From Symsagittifera roscoffensis (lineage: Eukaryota; Xenacoelomorpha; Acoela; Convolutidae): 64,000 nt of DNA. This document shows positions 34,277 to 45,924 of this stretch, piece by piece; positions within the stretch are counted from its first letter, which is position 1; every line of letters begins with the position of its first letter. The DNA is taken from contig NC_087068.1 of the NCBI RefSeq assembly GCF_963678635.1, positions 45,425,013 to 45,489,012 on the forward strand, written 5' to 3'. The translations under genes and the position numbers were made by a program. The notes under the pieces were generated by a model. It was not told the DNA's origin. It did no database searches and saw only the letters and a list, made by a program, of their open reading frames with translations.

Positions 34277-36463
34277 TTGACCTGCTTTTGGATTTTCTGC
34301 CGGCTTGACCTGCTTTTGGATTTTCTGCCGGCTCGGCCTGCTTTTATATTTTCTGCCGGCTCGACCTGCTTTTGGATTTTTTGCCGGCTCGGCCTGCTTT
34401 TGGATTTTCTGCCGGCTCGACCTGCTTTTGTTTTTTTCGCCGGCTCGACCTGCTCTTGGATTTTTCTCCGGCTTGGCCTGCTTTTGGATTTTTTGCCGGC
34501 TCGGCCTGCTTTTGGATTTATTGCCGGCTCGACCTGCTTTTGGATTTTCTGCCGGCTTGACTTGCTTTTGAATTTTCTGCCGGCTTGACCTGCTTTTGGA
34601 TTTTCACCGGCTCGACCTGCTTTAGGATTTTCTGCCGACTTGACCTGCTTTTGGATTTTTTGCCGGCTCAACCTGCTTTTGGATTTTCTGCCCGCTTGAC
34701 CTGCTTTTGGGTTTTCTGCCGGCTTGACCTGTTTTTGGATTTTCAGCCGGCTCGACCTGCTTTTGGATTTTCTGCCGGCTTGACCTGCTTTTGGATTTTC
34801 TGCCGGCTTGACCTGCTTTTGGATTTTCTGCCGGCTCGGCCTGCTTTTATATTTTCTGCCGGCTCGACCTGCTTTTGGATTTTTTGCCGGCTCGGCCTGC
34901 TTTTGGATTTTCTGCCGGCTCTACCTGCTTTTGGTTTTTTCGCCGGCTCGACCTGCTCTTGGATTTTTCTCCGGCTTGGCCTGCTTTTGGATTTTTTGCC
35001 GGCTCGGCCTGCTTTTGGATTTATTGCCGGCTCGACCTGCTTTTGGATTTTCTGCCGGCTTGACCTGCTTTTGGATTTTCTGCCGGCTCGGCCTGCTTTT
35101 GGTTTTTCTGCCGGCTCAACCTGCTTTTGGATTTTTCGCCGGCTCGGCCTGCCTTTGGATTTTCTGCCGGCTCGACCTGCTTTTGGTTTTTCCGCCGGCT
35201 CGACTTGCTTTTGGATTTTCTGCCGGCTTGACCTGCTTTTGGATTTTTAGCCGGCTCGACCTGCTTTTGGATTTTCTGCCGGCTTGACCTGCTTTTGGGT
35301 TTTCTGCCGGCTTGACCTGGTTTTGGATTTTCAGCCGGCTTGACCTGCTTTTGGATTTTCTGCCGGCTTGACCTGCTTTTGGATTTTCTGCCGGCTTGAC
35401 CTGCTTTTGGATTTTCTGCCGGCTCGGCCTGCTTTTATATTTTCTGCCGGCTCGACCTGCTTTTGGATTTTGTGCCGGCTCGGCCTGCTTTTGGATTTTC
35501 TGCCGGCTCGACCTGCTTTTGGTTTTTTCGCCGGCTCGACCTGCTCTTGGATTTTTCTCCGGCTTGGCCTGCTTTTGGATTTTTTGCCGGCTCGGCCTGC
35601 TTTTGGATTTATTGCCGGCTCGACCTGCTTTTGGATTTTCTGCCGGCTTGACCTGCTTTTGGATTTTCTGCCGGCTCGGCCTGCTTTTGGTTTTTCTGCC
35701 GGCTCAACCTGCTTTTGGATTTTTCGCCGGCTCGGCCTGCCTTTGGATTTTCTGCCGGCTCGACCTGCTTTTGGTTTTTCCGCCGGCTCGACTTGCTTTT
35801 GGATTTTTAGCCGGCTCGACCTGCTTTTGGATTTTTAGCCGGCTCGACCTGCTTTTGGATTTTCTGCCGGCTTGACCTGCTTTTGGGTTTTCTGCCGGCT
35901 TGACCTGCTTTTGGATTTTCAGCCGGCTTGACCTGCTTTTGGATTTTCTGCCGGCTTGACCTGCTTTTGGATTTTCTGCCGGCTTGACCTGCTTTTGGAT
36001 TTTCTGCCGGCTCGGCCTGCTTTTATATTTTCTGCCGGCTCGACCTGCTTTTGGATTTTTTGCCGGCTCGGCCTGCTTTTGGATTTTCTGCCGGCTCGAC
36101 CTGCTTTTGGTTTTTTTGCCGGCTCGACCTGCTCTTGGATTTTTCTCCGGCTTGGCCTGCTTTTGGATTTTTTGCCGGCTCGGCCTGCTTTTGGATTTAT
36201 TGCCGGCTCGACCTGCTTTTGGAATTTCTGCTGGCTTGACCTGCTTTTGGATTTTCTGCCAGCTCGGCCTGCTTTTGGTTTTTCTGCCGGCTCAACCTGC
36301 TTTTGGATTTTTCGCCGGCTCGGCCTGCCTTTGGATTTTCTGCCGGCTCGACCTGCTTTTGGTTTTTCCGCCGGCTCGACCTGCTTTTGGATTTTCTGCC
36401 GGCTTGACCTGCTTTTGGATTTTCAGCCGGCTTGACCTGCTTTTGGATTTTCTGCCGGCTTGA
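34277..36463. repeat. Higher-order repeat zone B of the satellite
   Basis: A different block recurs with equivalent positions at 34372, 34875, 35463 and 36051. The steps are 503, 588 and 588 bp; 588 is 21 monomers, and 503 is 18 monomers minus one base. Zone B variants (for example TTTATATTTTC and CTCTTGGATTTTTCTCC) are absent from zone A, so the two zones amplified separately. Confidence 0.85.
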
Positions 36464-37351
36464 CCTGCTTTTGGATTTTCTGCCGGCTTGAACTGCTTTT
36501 GGATTTTCTGCCGGCTCGGCCTGCTTTTGGATTTTCTGCCGGCTCGACCTGCTTTTGGATCTTTTTGCCGGCTCGACCTGCTTTTGGATTTTCTGCCGGC
36601 TCGACCTGCTTTTGGTTTTTCCGCCGGCTTGACCTGCTTTTGGGTTTTTCTCCGGCTCGGCCTGCTTTAGGTTTTTCCGCCGGCTTGACCTGCTTTTGGA
36701 TTTTCTGCCGGCTCGACTTGATTTTGGTTTTTCTGCCGGCTTGACCTGCTTTTGGATTTTCAGCCGGCTCGACCTGCTTTTGGATTTTCTGCCGGCTTGA
36801 CCTGCTTTTAGATTTTCAGCCGGCTCGACCTGCTTTTGGATTTTCTGCCGGCTTGACCTGCTTTTGGATTTTCTGCCGGCTCGACCTGCTCTTGGATTTT
36901 CTGCCGGCTCGACCTGCTTTTGGATTTTTTGCCTGCTTGGCCTGCTTTTGGTTTTTCCGCCGGCTCAACCTGCTTTTGGATTTTCTGCCCGCTTGACCTG
37001 CTTTTGGATTTTCTGCCGGCTCGACCTGCTTTTGGATTTACTGCCGGCTCGACCTGCTTTTGGATTTTTTGCCGGCTCGGCCTGCTTTTGGTTTTTCCGC
37101 CGGCTCGACCTGATTTTGGATTTTCTACCGGCTTGACCTGCTTTTGGATTTTCAGCCGGCTCGACCTGCTTTTGGATTTTCTGCCGGCTCGACCTGCTTT
37201 TGGATTTTCCGCCGGCTCGACCTGATTTTGGATTTTCTACCGGCTTGACCTGCTTTTGGATTTTCAGCCGGCTCGACCTGCTTTTGGATTTTCTGCCGGC
37301 TCGACCTGCTTTTGGATTTTCCGCCGGCTCGACCTGGTTTTGGATTTTCTG

Positions 37352-38364
37352 AAACTTTGTATGAGTTCAAGGATTTTTCGCAAAGCGACTGATTTATATT
37401 TTCTATGTCCTGAAAATAAAACAGCGTTTCAATCGATCCATAGAGGCAGGACTTTTCATCCAATTAGGCAGAAGGAAAACGGAAGAGATTAATTAATTTG
37501 ACATCTTGCAGGTTGTATCATTCGCCAGTTCAAATGCACAAAAAGTCTCCCTGAAAGAACCTTTATTTTATTTATTGGACTAAAAATAAAGGACACAACC
37601 TCACAATAATTTTTTGGCATCTGGTTGAGCTTTGGGGTTGAAATAGGGTAAAACTGCGGAAACAACTCAAATTAAATTTGAATAATACATATACTCGTAA
37701 AATTAGATCATAACTGTAAAATTTTCAACTGAAAATCCTTGTCACTATCTGCAATCTTAGTGGAGCATTCTTGACTTATTCTATTTTTCTTGAAATCGTC
37801 TCGTTTTTAACCAACTATACTAGAGTCTTCACTTTCAATACTTTTTTTACAAAATTTCCTGCCGAATTTATTTAGAATGTAAGAATCTTAAGATAATCTT
37901 GGTCAAATTACTTTGACCAATGACAATTTCTAATAGAAAAAAACGAAGCTTTAGAGAAAAAATAATCTAAGGAATTAAACTAGGTGTTTTGCTCACATCA
38001 TGGATAAATATAATGCTTCCGACTGTTTTATAACTTAGTAAAACTTGTGTTATGGTCCCACAAATTCAAAAAACTTTAAAAATTACATTTTTTTGTTCAT
38101 TTTTTGTGATTTTTTCTAATGCCATTTACAGAGCGAATTGTTTTCTTCCTACATAATTTGTAGTCCAACTGGCTGGTTTTATTGTTTATTTTTTTTTTGA
38201 GCTAGACTATTTGGCCATGGACAATAAGCACTGATCGATGCATGTTTTTTTTTTAACCTTCGAAGCCCACATTTTCACAAAAATTGGTTGCAGATAAAAC
38301 ATCTTCGTATATTTGATCTTGAGAAAACTCATATTAGATCAAAATCCTCAACAAAATACATATA
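37352..38364. other. No gene seen
   Basis: AT-rich sequence right of the satellite. A minus-strand Met at about 37463 reads into the array, but only 35 codons are unique. No other signal. Confidence 0.5.
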
Positions 38365-38830
38365 TGAACAAGGATAGCCGGTCACTGTGCAATTTATGGT
38401 CATTTTTTTTCTGCCTGGTGTGATAAAAGGAGTTAAACAAAAAACTAAATCTTTTTTTGATTTTTAGACTTCTATGTTTCCAAAAAAGCGCTAAAACACT
38501 CAAAAACAAGTTTTAGTAGAGTAAAACTTAGAGTTTACTGCTTACGCAATTTTGACGTTTTAAGCTAATAAAACAAACACTTGTAAGTCTGCTCGCTCAC
38601 TCGAAGTAAGACGAAAAATCCAAATTTTCAAACCGGTTATTCTCGACACCGGGAAAGTTTGTTTTAAAACTTAAATGTCGTTCGAATCATAATTGAAAGA
38701 ACTTTTAAATAATACATAACTCATTTCTCTACAATGATTTTTTGTGGTGGCTGACTCTGCATGGAAATCAAAACAGAAGAAAAAATGGTTGGAATCGTGT
38801 ATTTCCCTCTTACATGGTTTTCGCTTCTGA
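38365..38830 (+). repeat. Interspersed repeat, family S
   Basis: Starts AACAAGGATAGCCGGTCACT with TGTGCAA following, and ends near a TGTATTTCCCTC stretch, in the order seen at 4850-5400. More diverged than the 17.6 and 21.6 kb pair. Confidence 0.5.
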
Positions 38831-38960
38831 CAAAATGTTTCTCAATAACTCCTAGTTTACCAAATACCCCATAAATGTCTGAGCCATGAAATCACCCTGC
38901 AAACCTTTGAACGCGGAATCAAAACGCTCCGAGGAGAAAGAACAGAAAAGCCACAAAGTA

Positions 38961-39300
38961 GGGGCACTTAGCATAGTGGTAAGGCGTTCACTTTAGAATC
39001 GTCAGATCGTGTAATCGATCCCATGCCAGGCAATGATAGTGTGTGAGGACGAGCTCTCACGTGACCTCTAGCTTCAAGTCTACCACAACCTGATCAAATT
39101 TGGCTGCAAAAGTGGTACCTTGCGAAAGTTCTAGACTCACAAAGACGGCCTTGAGTCGCAAAAAAGAGCTTCGCTTAACGAAATAACACAGTCTGGAATG
39201 TGGGGAGATAATACAAATGGACTATCCTCGACAGGACTGTTAAAGGCCTACTGATAGATCCACTGCGATTCGCAGGAACTACAATAATTATTATTATTAT
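38961..39300 (+). mobile_element. tRNA-derived SINE
   Basis: The head, GGGGCACTTAGCATAGTGGT, is tRNA-like with an A-box (TTAGCATAGTGG, 38968-38979) and a B-box-like GTAATCGATCC at 39011-39021. A GC-richer body of about 250 bp follows, and the 3' end is an (ATT)n tail at 39281-39300. AAAGTA precedes the head (38955-38960) and follows the tail (39301-39306), a target-site duplication. The flanking sequence occurs without the insert at about 40150-40190. Transcription would be by RNA polymerase III from the internal boxes; mobilisation would depend on a LINE not present here. Confidence 0.85.
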
Positions 39301-39599
39301 AAAGTATCATCACAATGGGGCGTTGTTGTTACTGAACTCCGTAAATTGAGCTGTAGCTAAAAATTCAATGATTTAGTCTAAGAATAGGACTGCATTATTT
39401 GTTTAGGAGCGTGTTGTTTTATGTGCTTTTTAATTGGAAGTTTTGGCTCGTGTAGGGGGGAGGAAAGAGGAGGACAGTGAGGCAGGGGACGCGTGGGAGC
39501 ACAAGTATCGTAAGATCAGTCCGTAATTAGTTTGGTTACTTCATTAGCACAATACAAAGTTTCAGTGAAAAATTGAGTTTACTGTAGATTAAACGTTTC

Positions 39600-39980
39600 T
39601 TGTCCCCACCAAATGTTTTTCATTTTGCATTCACCGTTTTTGGCATCAAATTTTACAACAAAAAGATTTGACTACCTCACTGTCCAAAAGGATTTCTTTG
39701 GTGCCCGTTTATGATTCTCAGTTTTGATTGAATAATTTTAAAAGTTTTCTAAAGGCGCTTTTGGTGCCCATAAATGCTAAAACTCGCATGAGACGTCAAA
39801 ATTTTGTCAAAACAGGGTTTTTTCAGTTTTCTGGCACGGCTCAAAAAATCAATTTAGTCCGCCAAAAAAACGTCGGTAAAAGTTATGATTTTTGATTCAA
39901 AACTCTGCCCATGTTGCAAAAATCCCAAGTTCGCCCCTCGATAATATTATAACAAATTAAGTCAGGGGTTCGAGACTACC
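39600..39980 (+). repeat. Interspersed repeat, family W
   Basis: Aligns with 41000-41375 over its whole length: shared GGCGC(T/C)TTTGGTGC, then CGCATG(A/C)GACGTCAAA, then a TCGATAAT.TATAACA stretch. 39307-39600 holds duplicated but uncharacterised sequence. Confidence 0.6.
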
Positions 39981-40149
39981 TTTTTATCATAAAAAGATGG
40001 TCAGTAACTCGTCGCTAACCAAATATGTCATAAATTGTTAATCTCATTAGGGAAAGATGCTGTAGTAATCGGCCATGTGACTGAAGCATCAAAAATCCGA
40101 GCCGAGAAGTCGCCCTGCAAGCCCTTTGAACTCGAAACTAATATACCCT

Positions 40150-40190
40150 GCGAAAGAACAGACTAGTCAAAAAATATCATCATTATGACC
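40150..40190 (+). other. Empty-site paralogue of the SINE insertion
   Basis: Reads GAAAGAACAGACTAGTCAAA followed by AAATATCATCATTATG. The SINE flanks read GAAAGAACAGAAAAGCCACA / AAAGTATCATCACAATG. Upstream, CCGAGAAGTCGCCCTGCAAG here corresponds to CCATGAAATCACCCTGCAAA near 38885. So the two loci are duplicates, one with and one without the SINE. Confidence 0.8.
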
Positions 40191-40206
40191 AGTTGAATGT
40201 TGTTTT

Positions 40207-40940
40207 CCCAGGTTGACCTCCATAAACTGAAAATGCTTATCTTACAATTCCATACACCGAAAAAGCTTATCATACAATTCCATACATCAAATGCATGGAG
40301 AAATGCTAGTCATTCTATTTCCATACAATTTCAAAAAATCTTTAAAAAAGATTCGAACTAGTTTCTGCTTGAACCAAATAAAACAGTCTGGTGATGGATG
40401 AAAAAAAATATGTTTGTTTTTTTTTGGAGAAAAAATGGTTATCATGCAAGTTCCATATATGAAAATTGTATGACTAGCCTTCTTTGATGGCGACAACAAA
40501 AATTTTTCTAAGTATCATTGAAATTGCCCTAATTTTTTTCTCAACCGCAAAATGAATTTTGTACTCAAACAAACATTTTCAAAAAAGTTTTGCATGCAAA
40601 ATTTAATTTTTTGTCTGCATAACATAGTCCTGGATACACAACAACTGAATTTTTTCCGTTTCTCTGGATAATTTTTTCAAACAGGCTGAAAAATCCTATT
40701 TCTTTTGCATGACATGTTTATATGCTTTCAGTTAAATGCAAAAATTTAAAAGTTGATACTTTCAGTATATGATTTATGAAGAGAACTCTCACATAATTCA
40801 GGTCGTTTCCAATGCATTGTAAATGTCAGACGATCAACCCTTTGGTGACTCTAGTTTTGAGTAAACCATGGTTTTAGTCACTTGTGTTCAGTCACGAACA
40901 CATCCCAAAAAAAATTGAGAAATAAACTTTTACAAAAATA
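40207..40940. mobile_element. TIR element, family P (right end lost)
   Basis: The left end, CCCAGGTTGACC at 40207, continues with a repeated TTATC.TACAATTCCATACA stretch as at 46928. The middle matches 47200-47700 (GATGGCGACA; CATAA.GTAGTCCTGGATAC; TCACTTGTGTTC). The homology fades before a right terminus. No ORF. Confidence 0.6.
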
Positions 40941-40999
40941 GAGTAGCACAAAACAAAATTCCACAAAAAATTGAATTTGATGAAGATTAAAAGTTTTTT

Positions 41000-41375
41000 G
41001 TTGTCCACCAAAAGTCCTGTTCACCATTTTTGTTAGCAAATATTTTTATGCTCCAAAAAGTTTCGAACTTCTCACCGCTCAAAGGATTTTTTTGCTACTA
41101 TTTTATATTTTTCAATTTTGGTTGACTATAACTTTAAAAGTTTTCTAAGGCGCCTTTGGTGCTAATATATGCAGAAATTCGCATGCGACGTCAAAGTTTT
41201 GCCACAACAGGGTTTTCATAGTACTTTGGGATGGCTCAGGAAATCAATTTGGTCAACCTATGAAACGCCGCCAAACTTTTTGATTTTTGAATCGAAATCC
41301 GCACATGTTGCGAAATCCCAGGTTCGGCCCTCGATAATGATATAACACATTAAGCCAGGGATTAATGTCTATTTT
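41000..41375 (+). repeat. Interspersed repeat, family W
   Basis: Partner of 39600-39980. Contains GGCGCCTTTGGTGCTAATAT near 41149 and GGAAATCAATTTGGTCAACC near 41240. Confidence 0.6.
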
Positions 41376-41390
41376 TTTAAATGAAGGTAA

Positions 41391-41941
41391 TTTATAACAG
41401 TCTGAACGATGAAGAGCAACTTTCCACAAATAGTGTCCGCGGCAAAAACTGAAAGCGCGGGTTATCTAGCCAGATAAAAACTTTTCTACCAGGAACGTAA
41501 AAAGTCCAGGGCATTTCTGGATTTTCTAACAAGAACGAACCTGGAAACCTACCAAAAAAGTAAGAAACGCATGTTTTACATTCAAACATCACAATAGCTA
41601 ATCGAAGGAAAAACGAAAGCGTCGGACTCCTTGAAAACCGGCAGTAGACTCTTGGACCGATCCAGTAACCTGTTAACTTTTGTGAATTCAGGGTCTTTCT
41701 TGCTACCGCCAGATCATTATTATCTGGCAGGTTTGTCGACATTTGCTAATGTTAATTTTTTTCCAAATTCCTGCAGTACAGGGCAATATATGCAAGACTT
41801 TAATATGGTCTTTCCTCTGGCCAGCCAGGCTTGGCTCCAGGGGTGGACTCTCAAGAACAGATAACCGGGGAAAGCTCGTAGAACACCACCATGGCTTAGT
41901 CGATTCAGTTCAAGTAAGTACATCACCGGCTGCTCGAAGTT
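41391..41941. other. Unidentified, GC-richer segment with open frames on both strands
   Basis: Less AT-rich than its surroundings. The minus strand is open at 41392-41742 (116 codons) and the plus strand at 41631-41864. Neither frame shows a recognisable domain, and neither has supporting splice phases; an acceptor-like TTCCTGCAG near 41775 is followed by quickly closed frames. A perfect short hairpin, CCAGAT/ATCTGG, lies at about 41710-41730. It may be a fragment of a mobile element or a lost exon. Confidence 0.25.
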
Positions 41942-42119
41942 AATTTCTTTCTAACTTTTCTGAAACGTGATATCTAGAAACATTTTCAGGGGGGTAATTT
42001 TCAAACTTGCGCAAAGACAGTTTGAGGATTGCTATGTACTGACATGTACAGTATGAGATAAACTTACTTGTTTTGTTATATAACTCAAAAAACATACCCA
42101 TTTGAGATAAATAAACTAA

Positions 42120-43545
42120 CTGATCGCTCTAAGTTTCTCAGGACCAGTCATCTTGAATATTTTGCCAAGACCTTGAAGATTCTTGAAGATTTATTAAAGA
42201 TAGCAAAGAAAAGTTAAAATAATTCCGGCGGTTTTAAAGGTACCTAAGCATTCAAACTACATAAATACGACCTCAAAAATACGTACGATTGCTCCGGAAC
42301 CTCAACAGAGGAATTTGACTTTTCGTGCAATCCTGAAAAGATTTTCAAGATTCTTCAAGATTTTTTGAAAATTCTTCAAGATCTTTAAGGATATCAATGA
42401 AAAAAATTCATAGCAAAAAAATGAGCAATCACTCAGTCAAGCTTCTCAAAATTTTTGTGATGATTATCAGTTTCAAAGCAATTTGTGGCAATCAGCTGTA
42501 ACATATTAAGATTCAATTCGTTTGTTATCTATTGGAAAACTTCCTTTCATTATTTAGAGCATTATTTGATTGATTGCCCAAAACTGCTTTTGAACTGAGT
42601 CATAACAAAAAATTTAAATAATAATAAAAAGCGCAATTTGAGAACGTTCGTTTATTCTTACCTTTTCACCCCAAATCTTTATTTGGTGACTAAAATATTT
42701 CCTTTCATTGTGCTAATTGTCCATCGAACTGGAATTCGTCGATTTTTTCTAAATTTTCCCTTCGAAATTTTTAAAAATCTTTAATCGTGAAATTTTGAAA
42801 TTTGCAATATTTTCTAGACTAAAAACTGATGATTTCTAGTTAATTTTTGTGATTCATAGGCGCTTAATCGGTGACAGAAATTACTTTATTTTTTATCTGT
42901 TTGCCTAAAATTGCTTCAAGGCTGATATTCATCAGAAAATATTGAAATCTTTCACTCTGATTTTTATTCTGATAATTTTCTAGGCTAAAAGCTGATGATT
43001 TCTAGTTCATTTCTTTGATTCATAGGCGCTTAATTTGGTGACATGAATTACTTTATCCGTATCTATTTGCATAAAATTGCCTAAATGTTGATAAGCATCA
43101 GAAAAATTTGAAATTTTTTGTTCTGATGATTATTAGTTATAGGCCAAAATTTATTGATTGCCTAGAATTTCGTTGTGAATTTTATTTTATAACAACATTT
43201 GAATTTTTAAATAATTTTACTTAGTCTATTTTATGAAAGTTTTACAATTGAGTTTTAAAGTCGAGAGTTCTGGGGAATTTTAAAATTTAAAAAAAAATTT
43301 TTGATTTATTTTCAATAAGAAGGCCGAATCCTGAATGTAAAATCACCCATTTTCCTGGCAAATCGTTAAAATTCTTTTAAAAAGTCTTTGTTATTTTTGT
43401 TTTTTTCTTCAAGATTTTTCAAATTTTCTTGAAGAATCTTTGATATCTTCCAAGATTCGTTGGCAATAACTTGCCAAGACAGCCAAGATTTTCTTTAAGA
43501 TTTAATCAAAATTCTTCAAGATTTTTCAGAGATATGAAGGATTGA
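42120..43545. repeat. Repeat-rich block: TTCTTGAAGAT stretches and a 167-bp tandem pair
   Basis: Both ends (about 42160-42390 and 43410-43530) are dense in CTTGAAGATT/AATCTTCAAG words in both orientations, giving a loose inverted-repeat appearance. Inside, a block starting CTAGACTAAAAACTGATGAT at 42813 is repeated at 42980 (CTAGGCTAAAAGCTGATGAT), period about 167 bp, with a partial third copy. No ORF. 43546-44419 shows nothing recognisable. Confidence 0.5.
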
Positions 43546-44419
43546 TGGAACTGGGCTAGTATATGCCTTTTGACATTGATTGTGGTATGATAATTTTCAA
43601 ATAAAATTGTTTGCAGACAACAGGTAAATTTTGGTAGCTAAAATTTTTATATGTCAATCATGCATAGTTTATTCGATTTAAAACTCATCTTTATTATTCG
43701 GATTTGACATTTTATGTTCATTTACACTAATTGTTTTGATAAATTTTGCCATTTTATGTTTCTTTTGTGTTTGTGAAACTTGACTCTTCAGAAAAATTTT
43801 TGTTGGCCCTTTCCTTTTCATAGCAGTGACGTCTAAAATGCCAGATCTGTAAAAAAAAGTTTCGTACAATTTCGTTTTTGTAGCATCCGTCTAATTTGCT
43901 TAACGTCTAATTTCCTATGCCCCACTTTTACACTCCTCTCATAACCTAATCGACGAACAGTACTGGCTTCTATTATTACCCTCCAGGCATAAAATTTTGC
44001 TTTCGCTGAAACTATAAAGCGCTCAAAATGACCCCAATTTTTAAGCCCTATAATAATTATTATCTCATAAAGATAAAAATAAGCTTCTAATGAAAATCAA
44101 TTGAATTTATTGAATTATTTGTCGCAGCTTTTGAAATTCATATATGAATACGATTTGCTCATATTCATTTCAAGTATTTCACTATTTATTTGGATTGAAC
44201 TTCAGTTTTTCTCAGAATTATTGAAGTTTATTGGCAATCAATGTATGGGTTTTTGAATAATTTTCTGCTTTGGTTTTTTAATTTACTGTACAAAAGCCAT
44301 CCATATTTTTTCACACTGTATTTCAAAATTTCTGACTATCAATAATGTTTTCAATCATTTTCGATCTTTTTTATTTTAAAATCTTTATTGGTTGTTCTGA
44401 ATCTTTCAGGAAGATAAGC

Positions 44420-44790
44420 AAAGGAGCTATAGATTAGCTAGTATTTTTTGCCCGCTTAAAAAAAAAACTCGCAAAAGTGGCAACATATTGAGGCCCAATT
44501 GGCAATGATTCGAATTCCAAAAAAAATTTCAAAAACTTCTCAGCGTCAAAAAACATTGGTCTGAATTGTTTTAGCCTTCAGACTAAAATATACAAAAATC
44601 GTCAAGCTGACCGCCCGGCAAAAGTTCAAACGTTAAAATACTTGTCTAATTATTTTTGAAAAATTCAATTTATTCAGCCTCGAGTAAGCGTTTTTTAATT
44701 TCTTTTAAAAGTCTGCTAGCTTAAAAATAATTGAAAATTTTGAAACTCCTTACACCTCGAGATAATTCTAGATCCGTCCCTGCTGAATTA
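44420..44790 (-). repeat. Interspersed repeat, family W, inverted
   Basis: The reverse complement begins GGGACGGATCTAGAATTATC at about 44779, resembling the GGCGGATTTAGGG left end at 18573. The internal match is weak, so the family call rests mainly on this end. Confidence 0.35.
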
Positions 44791-45684
44791 TAAATTTTAA
44801 CTCAATCCAATCTGACATTTTTCGTAGTTTCGTGACTTTGTTTTGAGAAAAGCACAATCTAATCCGGAATTCCGTCTCAAAGTTGTTGTTTGTCTGCCTC
44901 ATCGTGGTGAAACCAAAGAGCCTAGATAAATAAATCATTGATATTCTAAACTGGTAAGCAAGTTTCAACTTTTTTTGAGTTGTCCACTGTATTAAAAAAT
45001 TTTCTCGTGTGGCACAACCCGCACTGACAAAATGGAGTCAGGTTAACTCTAGTTCCAAAATATTTGTAAGAACAAACTGAATTTAGGAAAACGAAACAAT
45101 TATGTTGAGTTAAAACTGTAAACTAAATTATTCAAATTGATCTTGGCTGTTTCTTTTGTTCCCCTGACTTTCACCCCAAATTTTTACAAGTAAACGATTT
45201 TCTGCGTTTTTCCAATGCTACAGAAGCTTGAATGGGGACAAATTAGGGACAAACATATTTGGTCTCCGTACTTAATCCCGTAAAACCACTAGTGACACCA
45301 TAAAACTGATGATAGTGCGAAGTGAGAGGGAGTGGGGGAGTAAACGAGCTTGATCCCAATTACAAGCTGAAAAGTTAATTACAGTAGATTCTGAACCAAT
45401 GATTATTACCTTTTTCAGTGTTCAAAAAACTCCGTTTTCCGGAGTTTTTAACCGATCTAAATATTTTTTATACTAATCAATTGACAAAGATTTTTTCAAT
45501 TTGCTTTGATTTTTCGAATGTCAATTAAAAACAACATTAGAAAGTATGGGTTTCACTTGTTCAAAAAAACTTAACCGAAATAGCTGGTCGCACGGAAAAT
45601 GAAAATGGCCTTTAAGACTAATATCATTACGAAACCAAATTGTGCATTTTCTGAATTATAAAGGGATTTCTCGACAAGCCAAAA

Positions 45685-45924
45685 TTAGATTTGTCGCAGA
45701 AATCGTAACCTTGCTATTTTTCCTTGATCTTCTTTGCTGATTTGGAGTCTCTGACTTTGATTTGTCTGATTATTGCGCCGCGTGAGAGCAAGCTTTACTA
45801 TGGCTGCAGCTATCACAACAAGTGCAGGAAAGCCAAAAAGCATTAAAAACTGTTCAAAGATCGGCTTGCAATTCAAACACATCTTCTCGTCACAAGCTGT
45901 CAATTCGATTGTGGTCCGCAGCAT
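45685..45924 (-). CDS. Small one-helix protein or exon, intact copy
   Basis: Unrecognised. Read on the minus strand the frame gives MLRTTIELTACDEKMCLNCK, then PIFEQFLMLFGFPALVVIAA plus AIVKLAL (one clear membrane helix). A basic, polar tail containing RRNNQTNQSQRLQISKEDQG follows, and the stop is at 45685. Three Cys lie just before the helix. The start codon follows GTTGTCATTAG, which would also serve as an acceptor, so this may be the last exon of a longer membrane protein rather than a 79-residue gene. A duplicate at 48324-48470 keeps the Cys-rich part and helix but loses the tail. The helix and Cys residues survive duplication with few changes. Confidence 0.4.
   Translation of the reverse strand: MLRTTIELTACDEKMCLNCKPIFEQFLMLFGFPALVVIAAAIVKLALTRRNNQTNQSQRLQISKEDQGKIARLRFLRQI

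Larger units (their letters stand above)
27799..37351. repeat. 28-bp satellite array, about 341 copies
   Basis: The monomer is 28 bp. Plus strand: CCGGCTCGACCTGC, then TTTTGGATTTTCTG. GC is about 54% against roughly 30% outside. The array is unbroken for 9.55 kb. Common variants are CTTGAC or CTCGGC for CTCGAC, CAGCC or CGCC for TGCC, and TTGGTTTTTCC for TTGGATTTTCT. Rare one-base indels are seen near 28233, 28937 and 34252. Every frame is made of the same 28-residue repeat. On the plus strand it is hydrophobic (CFWIFCRLDLLLDFLPARPA-like); on the minus strand it is basic (AENPKAGRAGRKSKSRSSRQ-like). I treat all ORFs inside as by-products. The left edge fades over about one monomer; the right edge at 37351 is sharp. 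Confidence 0.97.

Noticed and set aside
27799-37351. CRISPR-like array of 28-bp repeats
   Set aside because: Monomers are head to tail with no spacers, they vary among themselves, and the context is eukaryotic.
27696-37492. Dozens of ORFs of 60-225 codons in and around the satellite as protein genes
   Set aside because: All are reading frames of the same 28-bp unit on both strands; indels and stops occur at random relative to any one frame, and no splice or start context supports them.
38961-39035. Functional tRNA gene
   Set aside because: A- and B-boxes are present but the acceptor and anticodon stems do not pair well, and the body, (ATT)n tail and target duplication mark a SINE.
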